A stretch of 64,000 bases of DNA from DTU015 sp012837895 (lineage in GTDB: Bacteria > Bacillota > Sulfobacillia > Fermentithermobacillales > Fermentithermobacillaceae). Position numbers and translations under genes: made by a program. The stretch lies in assembly GCA_050952085.1 (NCBI GenBank), contig JBMNKH010000001.1, positions 62,001 to 126,000 on the forward strand, in the 5' to 3' direction. Positions 1 through 9,047 of the stretch are shown here, piece after piece. Below the pieces are notes generated by a model that was not told the origin of the DNA, did no database searches, and saw only the letters and a program-made list of their open reading frames with translations. Position 1 is the stretch's first letter; the number at the start of each line of letters is the position of its first letter.

Positions 1-11
1 CCCAATCCACG

Positions 12-431
12 TTATTGAATGATAAACTCGGTGAAAAACACCGCCCTGGCCATACCCGGGCACTTGACCTCTATTCTTTCTAGAACAGCCTTTTGCAGAT
101 TGCGCAGCCCTTCCTCGCCGGTCAGTTCTTCATAATGCTTGGAACGAAGCAGGGCGTAGATGTCTGTCTTAAGTTCTGAATATCTTGCTGTGAGTTGGTC
201 AAGACTGTCCTTGTCTATGGCCTGAAGATCAAGGGTAATCCTTATGTACCTGCCAGAATCCTTCAGGTTGGTTATGAACTGCCCCAAGGAGCACACCAAC
301 CCCGTTTCAGTTTTTCTCTCCTGGCCATTACCCAGCTGCGCCCCGGGCAGCCCCCATGCCCTTGCAGCCACTGTATACCCTACGGCCAGGGATACTACGA
401 CAATCACTGCTACCCATATCCACTTTCTCAC
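12..431 (-). CDS. fliL: Flagellar basal-body-associated protein FliL
   Basis: FliL is a single-pass membrane protein that sits around the stator and supports motor torque. The 139-residue product has a short basic N-terminus, one membrane segment (about residues 4-23) and a periplasmic-type C-terminal domain ending in TEFIIQ. I place the start at the GTG at 431, eight bases after GGGGGTG; a TTG six bases upstream is too close to that ribosome binding site. It follows motB and is the last complete gene of the flagellar operon in the window. In Bacillus fliM normally follows, which would lie beyond the left edge. Confidence 0.85.
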   Translation of the reverse strand: MRKWIWVAVIVVVSLAVGYTVAARAWGLPGAQLGNGQERKTETGLVCSLGQFITNLKDSGRYIRITLDLQAIDKDSLDQLTARYSELKTDIYALLRSKHYEELTGEEGLRNLQKAVLERIEVKCPGMARAVFFTEFIIQ

Positions 432-453
432 GTTCAACACACCCCCAACTTTC

Positions 454-1194
454 CTACTGCGGCTCAGCCAAGGACAGGGACGGCCTTAGAATAATCACGT
501 CCACCCTGCGGTTCCTCTGTCTGCCTTCGGCTGTGTCGTTGTCATCGATGGGATGATACTCGCCATACCCTGCTGCTTGGAGCTGGCGGGGATCCATGTT
601 AGCTTCTTCGATCAAGAATCTCACAACGCTTGTGGCCCGCCCTGTCGATAGTTCCCAGTTTGAAGGAAATCTCGGCGTACTTATTGGCCAGTTGTCAGTG
701 TGGCCTTCCACGCGGATAGAGTTCTTCAGCTGGCTCAGGAGCTGCCCCACTTTAAGAAGTACTTCCCTTGCTTCTGGGCGCAACTCATCCTTCCCAATAT
801 CAAACAACACTGTGTCTGCCAGCCTGAAAACTACCCCCCGCTCCTCAAGTTCCACAGTTACCTTGTCACTCAACCCTAGACCGGCCAGTTCTTCTTCGAA
901 TTCTGCTGCCATGGCCCTCATCACTGCCATTTCCTGGGCCAGAAGTTGAGCCTGTAGCTCCTCTGGATCAAAAAACTCATCAGAGGGAGGCAGTGAAGGA
1001 GTGATAGCGCCGTCCATTATTCCCAAGGCTCCCTGAAACGATGATATAGCAGCCCTGAACCTGTCCATCTCAACTCTCGACATTGAGAACAGCAGTACAA
1101 AGAAACACAAGAGCAAGGTCACCATGTCAGCGTATGTATTCATCCAGGGAGCACTACGTGGCTGGTCATCATCTGACATCGAGCGGAATCTCAC
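454..1194 (-). CDS. motB: Flagellar motor stator protein MotB
   Basis: MotB is the peptidoglycan-anchored stator subunit that couples ion flow through MotA/MotB to rotation. The 246-residue protein has a plug-type N-terminus and one membrane helix at about residues 20-40. Asp23 in NTYADMVTL matches the essential ion-binding aspartate. An OmpA-like peptidoglycan-binding domain (about 120-235) contains EGHTDN and the RxxNRRV segment. The GTG at 1194 is preceded seven bases upstream by GGGAGGTG, which supports this start over the internal ATG at 1179. The start lies inside the 3' end of motA (26-base overlap), which suggests translational coupling. Confidence 0.93.
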   Translation of the reverse strand: MRFRSMSDDDQPRSAPWMNTYADMVTLLLCFFVLLFSMSRVEMDRFRAAISSFQGALGIMDGAITPSLPPSDEFFDPEELQAQLLAQEMAVMRAMAAEFEEELAGLGLSDKVTVELEERGVVFRLADTVLFDIGKDELRPEAREVLLKVGQLLSQLKNSIRVEGHTDNWPISTPRFPSNWELSTGRATSVVRFLIEEANMDPRQLQAAGYGEYHPIDDNDTAEGRQRNRRVDVIILRPSLSLAEPQ

Positions 1195-1984
1195 TGCCTG
1201 CCACCTCCCTTAGCCGTGACGGCATACGTATCTCTTCCCTCTTCTTGGGTGCCACAAAGGACTTGAGTTTCTCCTGAACAATCCTTGGGTTATCCCCGGC
1301 CTGGATAGACAGCACACCTTCAATCACTGCTTCTTTCCTGAAGATCTCCCCGGCACTCTTGTTCTTCAGTTTGTTGGCTATGGGAAGACAGACCATATTA
1401 GCGAGAACCGAGCCGTAGAAAGTAGTCACAAGGGCTACAGCCATACCGGGACCAATTGCATCAGGCGTGTCGAGATTGATCAACATCTGAATAAGCCCTA
1501 TCAAAGTGCCAAGCATTCCGAAGGCAGGCGCAAAGGCCCCCATGGTCTCAAACAGGCTCTGCCCCGTCTTGTGCCGCTGGGCGATGAACGCCAGTTCAGT
1601 TTCGAGGATGTTCCTCACCAGTTCAGGCGTAGTACCGTCAACCACCAGCCTGATTCCCTTTTGCAGGAATGGGTCATCGAGGGCGTCTGCATCTTCATCA
1701 AGCACCAGGAGCCCCTCGCGTCTTGCTTTGTCTGCGAACCGCACTATTGTGTTTATTGTCTCAGAAAGATCCTGTTCATCAGTTACAAAGGCGTTCTTTG
1801 CAATCGACATGACTTCAAGGAAAGTGCTCAGACGATAGCTGATTAGGGTGGCAGTAAGGGTACCTCCAATAGTGATCAACACCGAGGAGAAATCCCAGAA
1901 GATCGTGAGATTCCCGCCATTCATCATACCCCATATCAACAGGATGAAGCCTGACACTATTCCGACTACAGACGCCCTATCCAT
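1169..1984 (-). CDS. motA: Flagellar motor stator protein MotA
   Basis: MotA is the four-helix stator subunit that contacts FliG and forms the ion channel with MotB. The 271 residues show two N-terminal membrane segments (about 7-24 and 30-50), a large cytoplasmic loop rich in charged residues (about 65-140), and two C-terminal membrane segments (about 145-168 and 178-200) with GMLGTLIGLI and the PGMAVALVTTFYG signature. It lies between flgE and motB inside the hook-basal-body operon rather than in a separate motAB unit. No flbD/swrD gene separates it from flgE. Confidence 0.93.
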   Translation of the reverse strand: MDRASVVGIVSGFILLIWGMMNGGNLTIFWDFSSVLITIGGTLTATLISYRLSTFLEVMSIAKNAFVTDEQDLSETINTIVRFADKARREGLLVLDEDADALDDPFLQKGIRLVVDGTTPELVRNILETELAFIAQRHKTGQSLFETMGAFAPAFGMLGTLIGLIQMLINLDTPDAIGPGMAVALVTTFYGSVLANMVCLPIANKLKNKSAGEIFRKEAVIEGVLSIQAGDNPRIVQEKLKSFVAPKKREEIRMPSRLREVAGSEIPLDVR

Positions 1985-2001
1985 CTATGTTCACCTCGTA
2001 A

Positions 2002-3234
2002 CTATCTCTTTAGATTCACAAGTTCCTGTAGAATCTCATCTGACACGGTAATAACCCTTGAGTTAGCCTGAAATCCTCTTTGGGTGATGATCATCTGGGT
2101 AAACTCTTCGGCTAGATCAACGCTGGACATTTCCAGTGCCGAAGGTGCGATAGTACCCCTTCCGCCTGTTCCTGCAGTTCCTGGGTCAGCCGTTCCTGAG
2201 TTATTTGATTCAATGTAGAGATTCTTACCTGTCTTAATCAGCCCTGAAGGGTTTCGGAAGTGTGCAACGGCAACTTGACCCAATATCTGGATTCTGCCGT
2301 TAGAGTAGAATCCTGTGATGACCCCGTTAGCGTCAAAACTGAAAGATTCCAGGGTACCTGCCGGCCACCCGTCAGTTGGGCCTGACTCGACTGTTGAAGA
2401 CCCTGCAACCTGGGTCAGTCTGCTGAAATCCATGGTCACCGTCACGGTATCGGCCCCGTCAGGGTCAAAACTGAACTCATCCGCATCGACACTGTCAAGA
2501 CGGCCGTCAGTATTGAAAGTAATGGTCCCTGGCCCTGCAGTGCTGCCATCTGGAAGCGAAGCTTGCCAAGTCCACGTATTTGTACCGGTTTTCTCGAAGT
2601 CAACTTGTATGCTATGTGCCTTCCCCAGGGAATCGTAAACGGTAATGGATGCAGTCTTGACGAAGCCTACTTCCGCTTCTGCATCCAGATTCTTGATCCA
2701 CTCCATTTGGGTGGTTGGCTGTGCCGTCATCTCTTCTCCAATCTCTACTTGTAGTGGTTCCAGATTAGTTGCCCCCCGGTTAGCCGGCAGGTTTCCATCT
2801 GCGTCCGCAGCCCAGCCCATCACTTTCCGTCCCTCAGAGTCTACAAGTATGCCGTCTGCATCCAGGGAGAAGTTGCCAACCCTGGTGTATGCCATGGTCT
2901 GGCCATCCCGCACTACGAAAAACCCATTGCCTTCTATAGCCAGGTCAGTCGGACGCGATGTAGGCTGCAAGTTTCCTGGCGTGTGGATGGTATCAATGCT
3001 TCCTATACTGACGCCGAGCCCGACCTGCATGGGATTAGTGCCGCCCCGTTCAGTCTGTGATTGACCTGAAGGCGAACTCGCCCCCCTGAGAGTCTGGCTG
3101 AACACCTCTTGAAACGTCACCCGGCTCGACTTGAACCCGGGAGTATTCACATTAGCTATGTTGTTCCCAATTACGTCCATGCGCGTCTGGTGAGTCCTAA
3201 GTCCAGAAACAGCGCTGAACAATGAACGCATCAT
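2002..3234 (-). CDS. flgE: Flagellar hook protein FlgE
   Basis: FlgE polymerises into the hook that joins the rod to the filament. The N-terminus (MMRSLFSAVSGLRTHQ, then MDVIGNNIANVNTPGFK) is the standard rod/hook motif. The C-terminus (SNVDLAEEF-like, MIITQRGFQANSRVI, ILQELVNLKR) is the matching helical domain. A central FlgE D2-type region spans about 180-300. The product is about 410 residues, a usual length. The first ATG of the ATG-ATG pair at 3234 lies nine bases after AAAGGGGTG; a start four codons further upstream would fall within that ribosome binding site. It is secreted through the flagellar type III system. Confidence 0.93.
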   Translation of the reverse strand: MMRSLFSAVSGLRTHQTRMDVIGNNIANVNTPGFKSSRVTFQEVFSQTLRGASSPSGQSQTERGGTNPMQVGLGVSIGSIDTIHTPGNLQPTSRPTDLAIEGNGFFVVRDGQTMAYTRVGNFSLDADGILVDSEGRKVMGWAADADGNLPANRGATNLEPLQVEIGEEMTAQPTTQMEWIKNLDAEAEVGFVKTASITVYDSLGKAHSIQVDFEKTGTNTWTWQASLPDGSTAGPGTITFNTDGRLDSVDADEFSFDPDGADTVTVTMDFSRLTQVAGSSTVESGPTDGWPAGTLESFSFDANGVITGFYSNGRIQILGQVAVAHFRNPSGLIKTGKNLYIESNNSGTADPGTAGTGGRGTIAPSALEMSSVDLAEEFTQMIITQRGFQANSRVITVSDEILQELVNLKR

Positions 3235-3332
3235 CTTTGGATGCACCCCTTTCTTTGTGATTGGGTTCCGGCGTTTTCTCCGTCGGTCGAAAACGCATGG
3301 CCTCCCTGAAAGGGTCCGGCCCGGAACCTATG

Positions 3333-3704
3333 CTACTTGTCCACAAGCACTGCACTGTCAATCGAAGTAAACAGGTTGTGCTTCATCCTGTCTTCCGGAA
3401 TTACGGTAACAACCGTCCGGCTCTGCGGTGCAACTACAAAAGCTACACCTTTCATCAATACCAGGGTCGACCTGGCTCCCTTAGCTTGGGCAAGGTCCAT
3501 GGCGCTGTTGAGTTCTCCGATAAGGCCATCCTTGTCTGCCTCTTTCCATGCACGGAGCCTTTGCTCTGCATGTTTGGAGAAAGTGACCTTAGCTTGTCTG
3601 AGCGTTTCCAGAAAAGCTCCCTTGCTGCCAGCAGCCCTGGAGTGCTTCCGCTCAAGGGCAGTTTGCATACTGGAAGGGGTTACCCTGTTGTTACTCACTC
3701 TCAT
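3333..3704 (-). CDS. Flagellar operon protein of the TIGR02530 family
   Basis: This 123-residue protein matches the small conserved gene that Firmicutes carry between flgD and flgE. The core VTFSKHAEQRL, the internal LAQAKGARSTLVLM and the C-terminal TVVTVIPEDRMKHNLFTSIDSAVLV are typical of that family. Its molecular role is not established; it is regarded as a flagellar assembly or regulation protein. The ATG at 3704 has GGAGGGG six bases upstream and lies just inside the end of flgD, so the two genes are probably coupled. The basic N-terminus, without signal peptide or membrane helix, suggests a cytoplasmic protein. Confidence 0.8.
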   Translation of the reverse strand: MRVSNNRVTPSSMQTALERKHSRAAGSKGAFLETLRQAKVTFSKHAEQRLRAWKEADKDGLIGELNSAMDLAQAKGARSTLVLMKGVAFVVAPQSRTVVTVIPEDRMKHNLFTSIDSAVLVDK

Positions 3705-4137
3705 CAGCAGCCCCTCCAATCCAAATCAAGCTGTCAACCGGGAACTCCCGCCCACCGCTGAGAACCACCAACCTGCCTGAAGAAAATCCTACGCCTTCAA
3801 TCACTCCGGCAGCTGTGCCATCCGGGACCACCGCTTCGAAGTGCTTTCCTATAAGGGTAGCTGCTTCCAACAAGCTTTTTCCCAGGTGGCTGTCTATCAG
3901 ATAGCTGCACAGCCAGGAAATGTTGTCGTTCAGGCTCTGCATTTGGGCAGCGCTGGAGAATTGGGCCATCTGAGCGAAGAAATCCCGCTCGTCCATAGGC
4001 TCCATAGGATCCTGGTACTTGAGTTGGGTCACCAGGATCTTCATGAACTGATCCTCAAGGGAACCTGCATGACGCAGAGCCTGACCGGCCCATGTATCGC
4101 TTGCTGCGTTTTGAGTTCCCGTAACCGTCAACGGCAT
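3691..4137 (-). CDS. flgD: Flagellar hook capping protein FlgD
   Basis: FlgD caps the growing hook and is needed for FlgE polymerisation. The 148-residue product contains the diagnostic FLKILVTQLKYQDPMEPMD-type segment (residues about 31-48), followed by FFAQMAQFSSAAQMQSL. The C-terminal half (about 85-140) resembles the short FlgD tudor-like region that binds hook subunits. It is short compared with enterobacterial FlgD (about 230 residues) but typical of Firmicutes. It lies between fliK and the TIGR02530 gene. Confidence 0.9.
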   Translation of the reverse strand: MPLTVTGTQNAASDTWAGQALRHAGSLEDQFMKILVTQLKYQDPMEPMDERDFFAQMAQFSSAAQMQSLNDNISWLCSYLIDSHLGKSLLEAATLIGKHFEAVVPDGTAAGVIEGVGFSSGRLVVLSGGREFPVDSLIWIGGAADESE

Positions 4138-4155
4138 GCTACCTCACCTCCATCT

Positions 4156-5499
4156 CTATACCCGGTAATCTAATACACTTGAGCTAAGAACCGCCTCTCC
4201 GATAACAAGCTGCTCTTGAACACTTTCGTAAGCAGCAGGTTTGCCAGGCCTGCCCGGTGAGTCAGACCCGTAGCGCGGCTGATGCCCCTGGCCTGCCATG
4301 CCATGGTCAACAAAGAACCCAGCAAGAGACAGCCCCCTTTGTGACAAGGCTTGGGCAAGAGCTTCTTGCGAGTTTGCCAGCACGTTGTGTGACGCGTAAG
4401 AAGAGGCAATGAACTTAACGCATACTTCATCGCCCCTGGAGGACACCACAACCGTCAGCTTGCCTAAGCCAGGAGGATCCAGCCTGAATTCCACAGTCTT
4501 GGGAAGACCGTCTTTGACCGCTTCTGCCAAAGTACTGGCCACTTCCTGGGCATCATGTACCGATGCCTTAAGCTCCCTGCCCTGAACCTGTTCGGTTTGG
4601 ATCTTGAGAGAAAATACAGGCAGTGATGCATCTGGAGTATCCTTCTTTCCGGGCTTGCCAGACAGCTGCTCAAGCTCCTGTGTAAACCCGTTGGGCTCAA
4701 GCTGTACAGTTGCTGCCGTGGCGGGCTCAGGCTCAGCTTTCCGGGCTACAATCCCGTCATCCCCGGGCGGGGCCTGTTCTATATCAACCCTGGGAATCTG
4801 AGATCCAAGCTCTTTGAACTGAGTCCAGACAATCTCGCTCACTGTGTCATGGTGATGCGATTTCATTTCTTCAAAGATCACAGGCCTGTTCAGCGAAGCC
4901 TGATCCAGACCGGACAGGATTTCTGGCTGAGGGAAGCCAGCTGCTACCTGCAGGCCGGGACCTTTGTCCCATGCCATATCACTTGTTTGGTGCACTTGAG
5001 AGCCAGACAGGCCAGGATCTGCACTTCTGGCAGTGCCGTATGCGACCGGTGATTCTGGAAGCACTGCATCCCCAGCAGCCGCTAGAACGCCATGGAAGAG
5101 CATTGCACCCGGTTCAGAAGGTTCCATAGAGGCTCCATTGGGCAACACACTCATGGCGATGCCTGATCCTGCCTCAAAGTCTGCTTGGAACGGCCCGGCT
5201 ACGAGCTTGAACTCTACTGGCACTGACGTTCCAGGCAACCCCTGCCGGATTGGGCCCACCCCTGTTGCAGAAACCTGAAGGCCCTCCAAACCTTCTGGAA
5301 ACTGTCTATCCACCGGCACGGCCTCTGACCTTGCTTGGGCAAACCCACCCGCAAAACCGGCCATTATGGCGCTGAACGCGCTTACAGAAAGGGCTGCTAC
5401 TTTGTTTCCATTGTGCTTCCTCGCAGGTCCGGGAGAAACCGTCCCTGGGTCTTTCGCGTTACAGGCACCTACACACATTTCCATCGGCTTGCATATCAC
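4156..5499 (-). CDS. fliK: Flagellar hook-length control protein FliK
   Basis: FliK measures hook length and triggers the export switch. The 447-residue protein has a long, variable, Pro/Gly/Ser-rich N-terminal ruler region and a conserved C-terminal Flg_hook domain (about 335-410) with TVEFRLDPPGLGKLTVVV and LAQALSQRGLSLAGFFVD. The ORF begins at a GTG (5499) that overlaps the fliJ stop by four bases. The strong AAGGAGGTG sits directly on this GTG, so initiation may instead occur at the ATG at 5484; the start is unresolved. The MotE/YlxF gene that lies between fliJ and fliK in Bacillus is absent. Confidence 0.85.
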   Translation of the reverse strand: MICKPMEMCVGACNAKDPGTVSPGPARKHNGNKVAALSVSAFSAIMAGFAGGFAQARSEAVPVDRQFPEGLEGLQVSATGVGPIRQGLPGTSVPVEFKLVAGPFQADFEAGSGIAMSVLPNGASMEPSEPGAMLFHGVLAAAGDAVLPESPVAYGTARSADPGLSGSQVHQTSDMAWDKGPGLQVAAGFPQPEILSGLDQASLNRPVIFEEMKSHHHDTVSEIVWTQFKELGSQIPRVDIEQAPPGDDGIVARKAEPEPATAATVQLEPNGFTQELEQLSGKPGKKDTPDASLPVFSLKIQTEQVQGRELKASVHDAQEVASTLAEAVKDGLPKTVEFRLDPPGLGKLTVVVSSRGDEVCVKFIASSYASHNVLANSQEALAQALSQRGLSLAGFFVDHGMAGQGHQPRYGSDSPGRPGKPAAYESVQEQLVIGEAVLSSSVLDYRV

Positions 5500-5951
5500 C
5501 TCCTTACCTCATCCCTGTTGTTGAACCTCATGGTTGCAAGTTCATCCATTTGCTTGCTGTGTTCCCACCAATACAGGGCCTTGTAGTTGGCAAGCTGCTT
5601 TTCCTTGAGGCGCTGGAGCGCCTTCATCTCCTGGTTCCTGGTTATCACCTCCTGCTGGGCTTGTCTTACCTCAACCGTCTTCTTGGAAAGTGCATCTTCA
5701 ATCTGACTTATTTGGTTGTTTACCTCTGTCCTGAACACGAGGGCATCTTGCACCTTGCCCAGATCCAAGCATCCTGAAATCTGCTCCCCCAGGTATACCT
5801 GGTTCCCAGCAGCCACTGCCCGGGTATTCTCCAGGTCTTTCTCAATTTTGTACATCTCACCCAGCAAGCACGCGAGTTTCTCTTCGGCAATGAGTTTCCG
5901 CAGTTCTCTTACCTCGAGCACTTTTTCCAAAGGAAACCTGAACTTCCTCAA
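5496..5951 (-). CDS. fliJ: Flagellar export chaperone FliJ
   Basis: FliJ is a coiled-coil protein that binds the FliI ATPase hexamer and escorts export substrates. The 151-residue product is almost entirely charged and helical, starts with the typical FRFPLEKVLEVRE segment, and has heptad-like stretches throughout. It lies between fliI and fliK, with its stop overlapping the fliK start, as expected for a translationally coupled operon. Confidence 0.87.
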   Translation of the reverse strand: MRKFRFPLEKVLEVRELRKLIAEEKLACLLGEMYKIEKDLENTRAVAAGNQVYLGEQISGCLDLGKVQDALVFRTEVNNQISQIEDALSKKTVEVRQAQQEVITRNQEMKALQRLKEKQLANYKALYWWEHSKQMDELATMRFNNRDEVRR

Positions 5952-5999
5952 TTGCCCTCCCTCAGTCCTTATCGGTATATCAGGCCTAATTGAATACCC

Positions 6000-7319
6000 T
6001 TACTGGGTCTCCTCAAAAATGTGCCGGAGCTCTGCTACTGCCTGGTCAAAGGTCACGACCTCTTCTATCCCCTGCCGCAAGAACGAGTTCACTTTGTCAA
6101 TGTATTTCAGCGCATGGTCAATGCTTGGGTTTGAGCCTTCAACATAGGCGCCGATGTTAACCAGGTCTTCTGCTTTCCTGTAAGTCGCCAGTATACTCCT
6201 GACTTTGCTTGCATAGTCCAAGTGCGCTTGGGAAACCACATCTTTCATCAACCGGGATACCGAGCTCAGCACATCTACTGCGGGATAATGGCCTATCTGG
6301 GCAAGGTCTCTGGACAACACTATGTGCCCGTCAAGTATCCCCCGGGCAGCATCGGCAATAGGTTCGTCCATGTCATCCCCTTCAACCAGCACAGTATATA
6401 TGCCGGTGATGCTTCCCCAGTTTCCCCTGCCTGCACGCTCAAGAAGTTTTGGCAAGTTGGCGAACACTGAAGGGGTATAGCCCCTGGTGGTTGGCGGTTC
6501 CCCGATAGCAAGCCCTACTTCTCTAAGCGCCATGCACCATCTGGTTATCGAATCCATCATGAGGAGCACGTTCAATCCCTGGTCCCGGAAATACTCTGCA
6601 ATAGCTGTGGCAACCCATGGGGCTTTTATGCGCAAGAGCGCAGGTTCATCGGAAGTAGCTACAACTACCACTGAACGCTTGAGGCCTTCTTCGCCCAGGT
6701 CTTTCTCGATGAACTCCCTGACTTCCCTGCCTCGCTCACCAATGAGCGCTATTACGTTCACATCGCTTGAAGTATCCCGGGCAATCATACCCATGAGAGT
6801 GGACTTGCCTACACCCGAGCCTGAGAAAATGCCTATCCTTTGGCCTTCCCCAAGGGTGAGAAGCATATCTATTGACCTTACCCCTGTAGCAACCGGTTTT
6901 TCAATAAGCTCCCGCTCCAATGGAGCCGGGGGCCTTTCCATCACAGGGTAATATGATTCCACAGGCCATGCAGGCTTTCCATCGATCGGAAACCCCAATG
7001 CATCTGTGATCCTGCCAAGCATTTGCCTGCCTACTGGGACCTCCAATTCACGTCCGGTAGCTATGACCAACGATCCAGGCGATATTCCGTTTGCATCTCC
7101 GAAAGGCATGAGCAGTACCCTGCTTCCCCTGAAGCCTACAACTTCGCCCAGGATAGGCACTCCGTTGTCAGGGATCAGTTTGCATATCTCCCCTATCTTC
7201 GCCCGGGGCCCTGCAGCTTCGATTAGAAGCCCGATGATGTTCTGAACAGTCCCCCGGTAGGTTAGGGTTCTGGCCATACGTATAGCATCGACATATGGTG
7301 CGTGCTTCAGCTCAATCAT
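6000..7319 (-). CDS. fliI: Flagellum-specific ATP synthase FliI
   Basis: FliI is the hexameric F1-beta-like ATPase that powers the flagellar type III exporter. Visible features are the Walker A GSGVGKST, the GERGREV catalytic-glutamate motif, the Walker B LLMMDSITR, and the GEPPTTRGYTPSVF loop specific to the type III family. The ATG at 7319 overlaps the fliH stop as ATGA and has AGGGGGA nine bases upstream; an upstream in-frame start seven codons earlier lacks a site. The length, 439 residues, is normal. Confidence 0.95.
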   Translation of the reverse strand: MIELKHAPYVDAIRMARTLTYRGTVQNIIGLLIEAAGPRAKIGEICKLIPDNGVPILGEVVGFRGSRVLLMPFGDANGISPGSLVIATGRELEVPVGRQMLGRITDALGFPIDGKPAWPVESYYPVMERPPAPLERELIEKPVATGVRSIDMLLTLGEGQRIGIFSGSGVGKSTLMGMIARDTSSDVNVIALIGERGREVREFIEKDLGEEGLKRSVVVVATSDEPALLRIKAPWVATAIAEYFRDQGLNVLLMMDSITRWCMALREVGLAIGEPPTTRGYTPSVFANLPKLLERAGRGNWGSITGIYTVLVEGDDMDEPIADAARGILDGHIVLSRDLAQIGHYPAVDVLSSVSRLMKDVVSQAHLDYASKVRSILATYRKAEDLVNIGAYVEGSNPSIDHALKYIDKVNSFLRQGIEEVVTFDQAVAELRHIFEETQ

Positions 7320-8035
7320 GACGGCTGATCCCCCTCGCAATTCCTTGCCTCGCCGATAGCCTTGGCCAGGTTCTCAATCTGGGTTTCAATGGTAGCGTCA
7401 AGCTGTCCCGAGGGCGTTTCAACTACTGCTCCTGCGGAGATGGAAGGGTCGCCGATCACTTCGGTTATCTCAACGCCAAATTCCCTCTCAAGTCCTTGCT
7501 TCGTGCCTTCCACAAACGCCAGCAGCTTGGGATTAACCCGCAGCAAGAGCCGGCGTTCATCACCCAATGCCTCCATACCCTGCCTCAACATTGAGATGAT
7601 GAGTTCCGGATCGTGGGTGAGAGCTTCACCAACCACTTTCTTGGCAGCTTCCAGGACAAGCGCGAGCAGTTTCGGCTCAGCATCGTCTATGTATTTGGCA
7701 TAAGCTTCCCTGGAGGCTGCCAGGGCCTCTCTTGCCTGCTCCACGAATCTCTGGGCTTCGTCAAGCCCTTTGTCAAGCCCTGATCTGTAGCCAGTATCGA
7801 AGCCTTCTCTCTCTGCTTTCTTGCGGCATTCAACAGCCTCTAGTCTTGCCTTCTCTAGAATGAGATTGGCTTCTTCCTCAGCTTGCTGCCTGATGGCCGA
7901 AGCTTCCCGCCTTGCTTGTTCCAGCAACTCTTCACGGGAGGGACCAGTATCAAGAGGCTCATCCTGTACGACTTCTGGTTGAAAGACAGGAATCCAGACG
8001 GCTCCGCCTGTCCCTACTCTAAATACCCTAGACAA
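7316..8035 (-). CDS. fliH: Flagellar assembly protein FliH
   Basis: FliH is the peripheral-stalk-like regulator of FliI. The product has a long Ala/Glu/Arg-rich coiled coil (about residues 30-120) with repeated acidic and basic heptads, then a globular C-terminal domain (about 125-235) with LLALVLEAAKKVVGEAL and the VEITEVIGDPSISAGAVVET segment typical of FliH/YscL. I choose the TTG at 8035, eleven bases after AGGAGG and overlapping the fliG stop by eight bases. The open frame extends 17 codons further into fliG, but I see no ribosome binding site there. Confidence 0.85.
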   Translation of the reverse strand: MSRVFRVGTGGAVWIPVFQPEVVQDEPLDTGPSREELLEQARREASAIRQQAEEEANLILEKARLEAVECRKKAEREGFDTGYRSGLDKGLDEAQRFVEQAREALAASREAYAKYIDDAEPKLLALVLEAAKKVVGEALTHDPELIISMLRQGMEALGDERRLLLRVNPKLLAFVEGTKQGLEREFGVEITEVIGDPSISAGAVVETPSGQLDATIETQIENLAKAIGEARNCEGDQPS

Positions 8036-9047
8036 TGATCTCGTCGCCTCCTCCCCTACCGATAATGATCTCGCCCTGCTCTTCAAGCCGGCGTATCAGG
8101 GCAACAATGCGCTGCTGGGCTTCCTCCACATCGCGCAATCTCACAGGCCCCAGGTAATCTATGCTTTCCTTCAGAGTCTCCACGGCACGGGATGACATGT
8201 TCCTGAAGAATTTGTTCGCCACGTCCTCTGAAACGTTCTTAAGCGCAAGCGGAAGGTCCCTGGTTAGATCAACGTCTCTAAGCAACCTCTGCATTGACCT
8301 GTCGTCGAGATAGATGATGTCTTCAAACAAGAACATCCTACGTTTGATTTCTTCAGCCAGTTCCGGAGCTTCCATCTCCAAAGCTCCCAGGATGGTCCTT
8401 TCTGTCTGCCGGTCGACGTTGTTGAGGATGTCTACAATAGTGGGCAGCCCTCCGGCCTGGGTATAATCCTGGCCCACCAAAGAAAGCACTTTACGCTCCA
8501 GGATGCGTTCAATCTCCTTGACCACATCAGGGCTTGTCCTATCCATTAGTGATATCCGCCTGGCTACTTCTACCTGGAGGTCCGGTTCCAAAGATGCCAG
8601 GATTGAAGCAGACTGGGATGGCGTCAAATAGCTCAATACCAGGGCTATTGTCTGGGGAGATTCGCTTTCAAGGAAGTTTAGTATCTGACTCCCGTCTGAT
8701 TTTCTGACAGTATCAAAAGGCTTGACTTGCAGAGATGAAGTAAGCCTTCTTAGCACAGTCTGAGCTTGTTCCGGACCGAGTGCCTTCTCCAGGAGTCTCT
8801 TGGCATATTCAATGCCGCCTTCTTCCAGGTACTCCTGGGCAATGCACATCTCGTTGAATTCTTCAAGTACCCTGTCTTTGACCTCCTGCTCAACCTTGCG
8901 CCTGGAGGCGATTTCCAAAGTAAGCACATCGATGTCTTCTTCCCGGAGATGCCTCATCACCTGTGCTGAAAGGTCCGGCCCCAGGGTGATGAGTAGTATT
9001 GCCGCCTTTTCCCTGCCTGATAAGTCTGCAACGTAAGCGCTCATCAT
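8028..9047 (-). CDS. fliG: Flagellar motor switch protein FliG
   Basis: FliG is the rotor protein that binds MotA and generates torque. The 339 residues include the N-terminal FliF-binding domain (SGREKAAILLITLGPDLSAQVMRHL), the middle domain with QTIALVLSYL (an EHPQ-like site variant, SPQT here), and the C-terminal domain with FEDIIYLDDRSMQRLLRDVD, which holds the charged torque residues. The usual ending VRLRDVEEAQQRIVALIRRLEEQGEI is present. It overlaps fliF by four bases (ATGA). Confidence 0.95.
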   Translation of the reverse strand: MMSAYVADLSGREKAAILLITLGPDLSAQVMRHLREEDIDVLTLEIASRRKVEQEVKDRVLEEFNEMCIAQEYLEEGGIEYAKRLLEKALGPEQAQTVLRRLTSSLQVKPFDTVRKSDGSQILNFLESESPQTIALVLSYLTPSQSASILASLEPDLQVEVARRISLMDRTSPDVVKEIERILERKVLSLVGQDYTQAGGLPTIVDILNNVDRQTERTILGALEMEAPELAEEIKRRMFLFEDIIYLDDRSMQRLLRDVDLTRDLPLALKNVSEDVANKFFRNMSSRAVETLKESIDYLGPVRLRDVEEAQQRIVALIRRLEEQGEIIIGRGGGDEIIV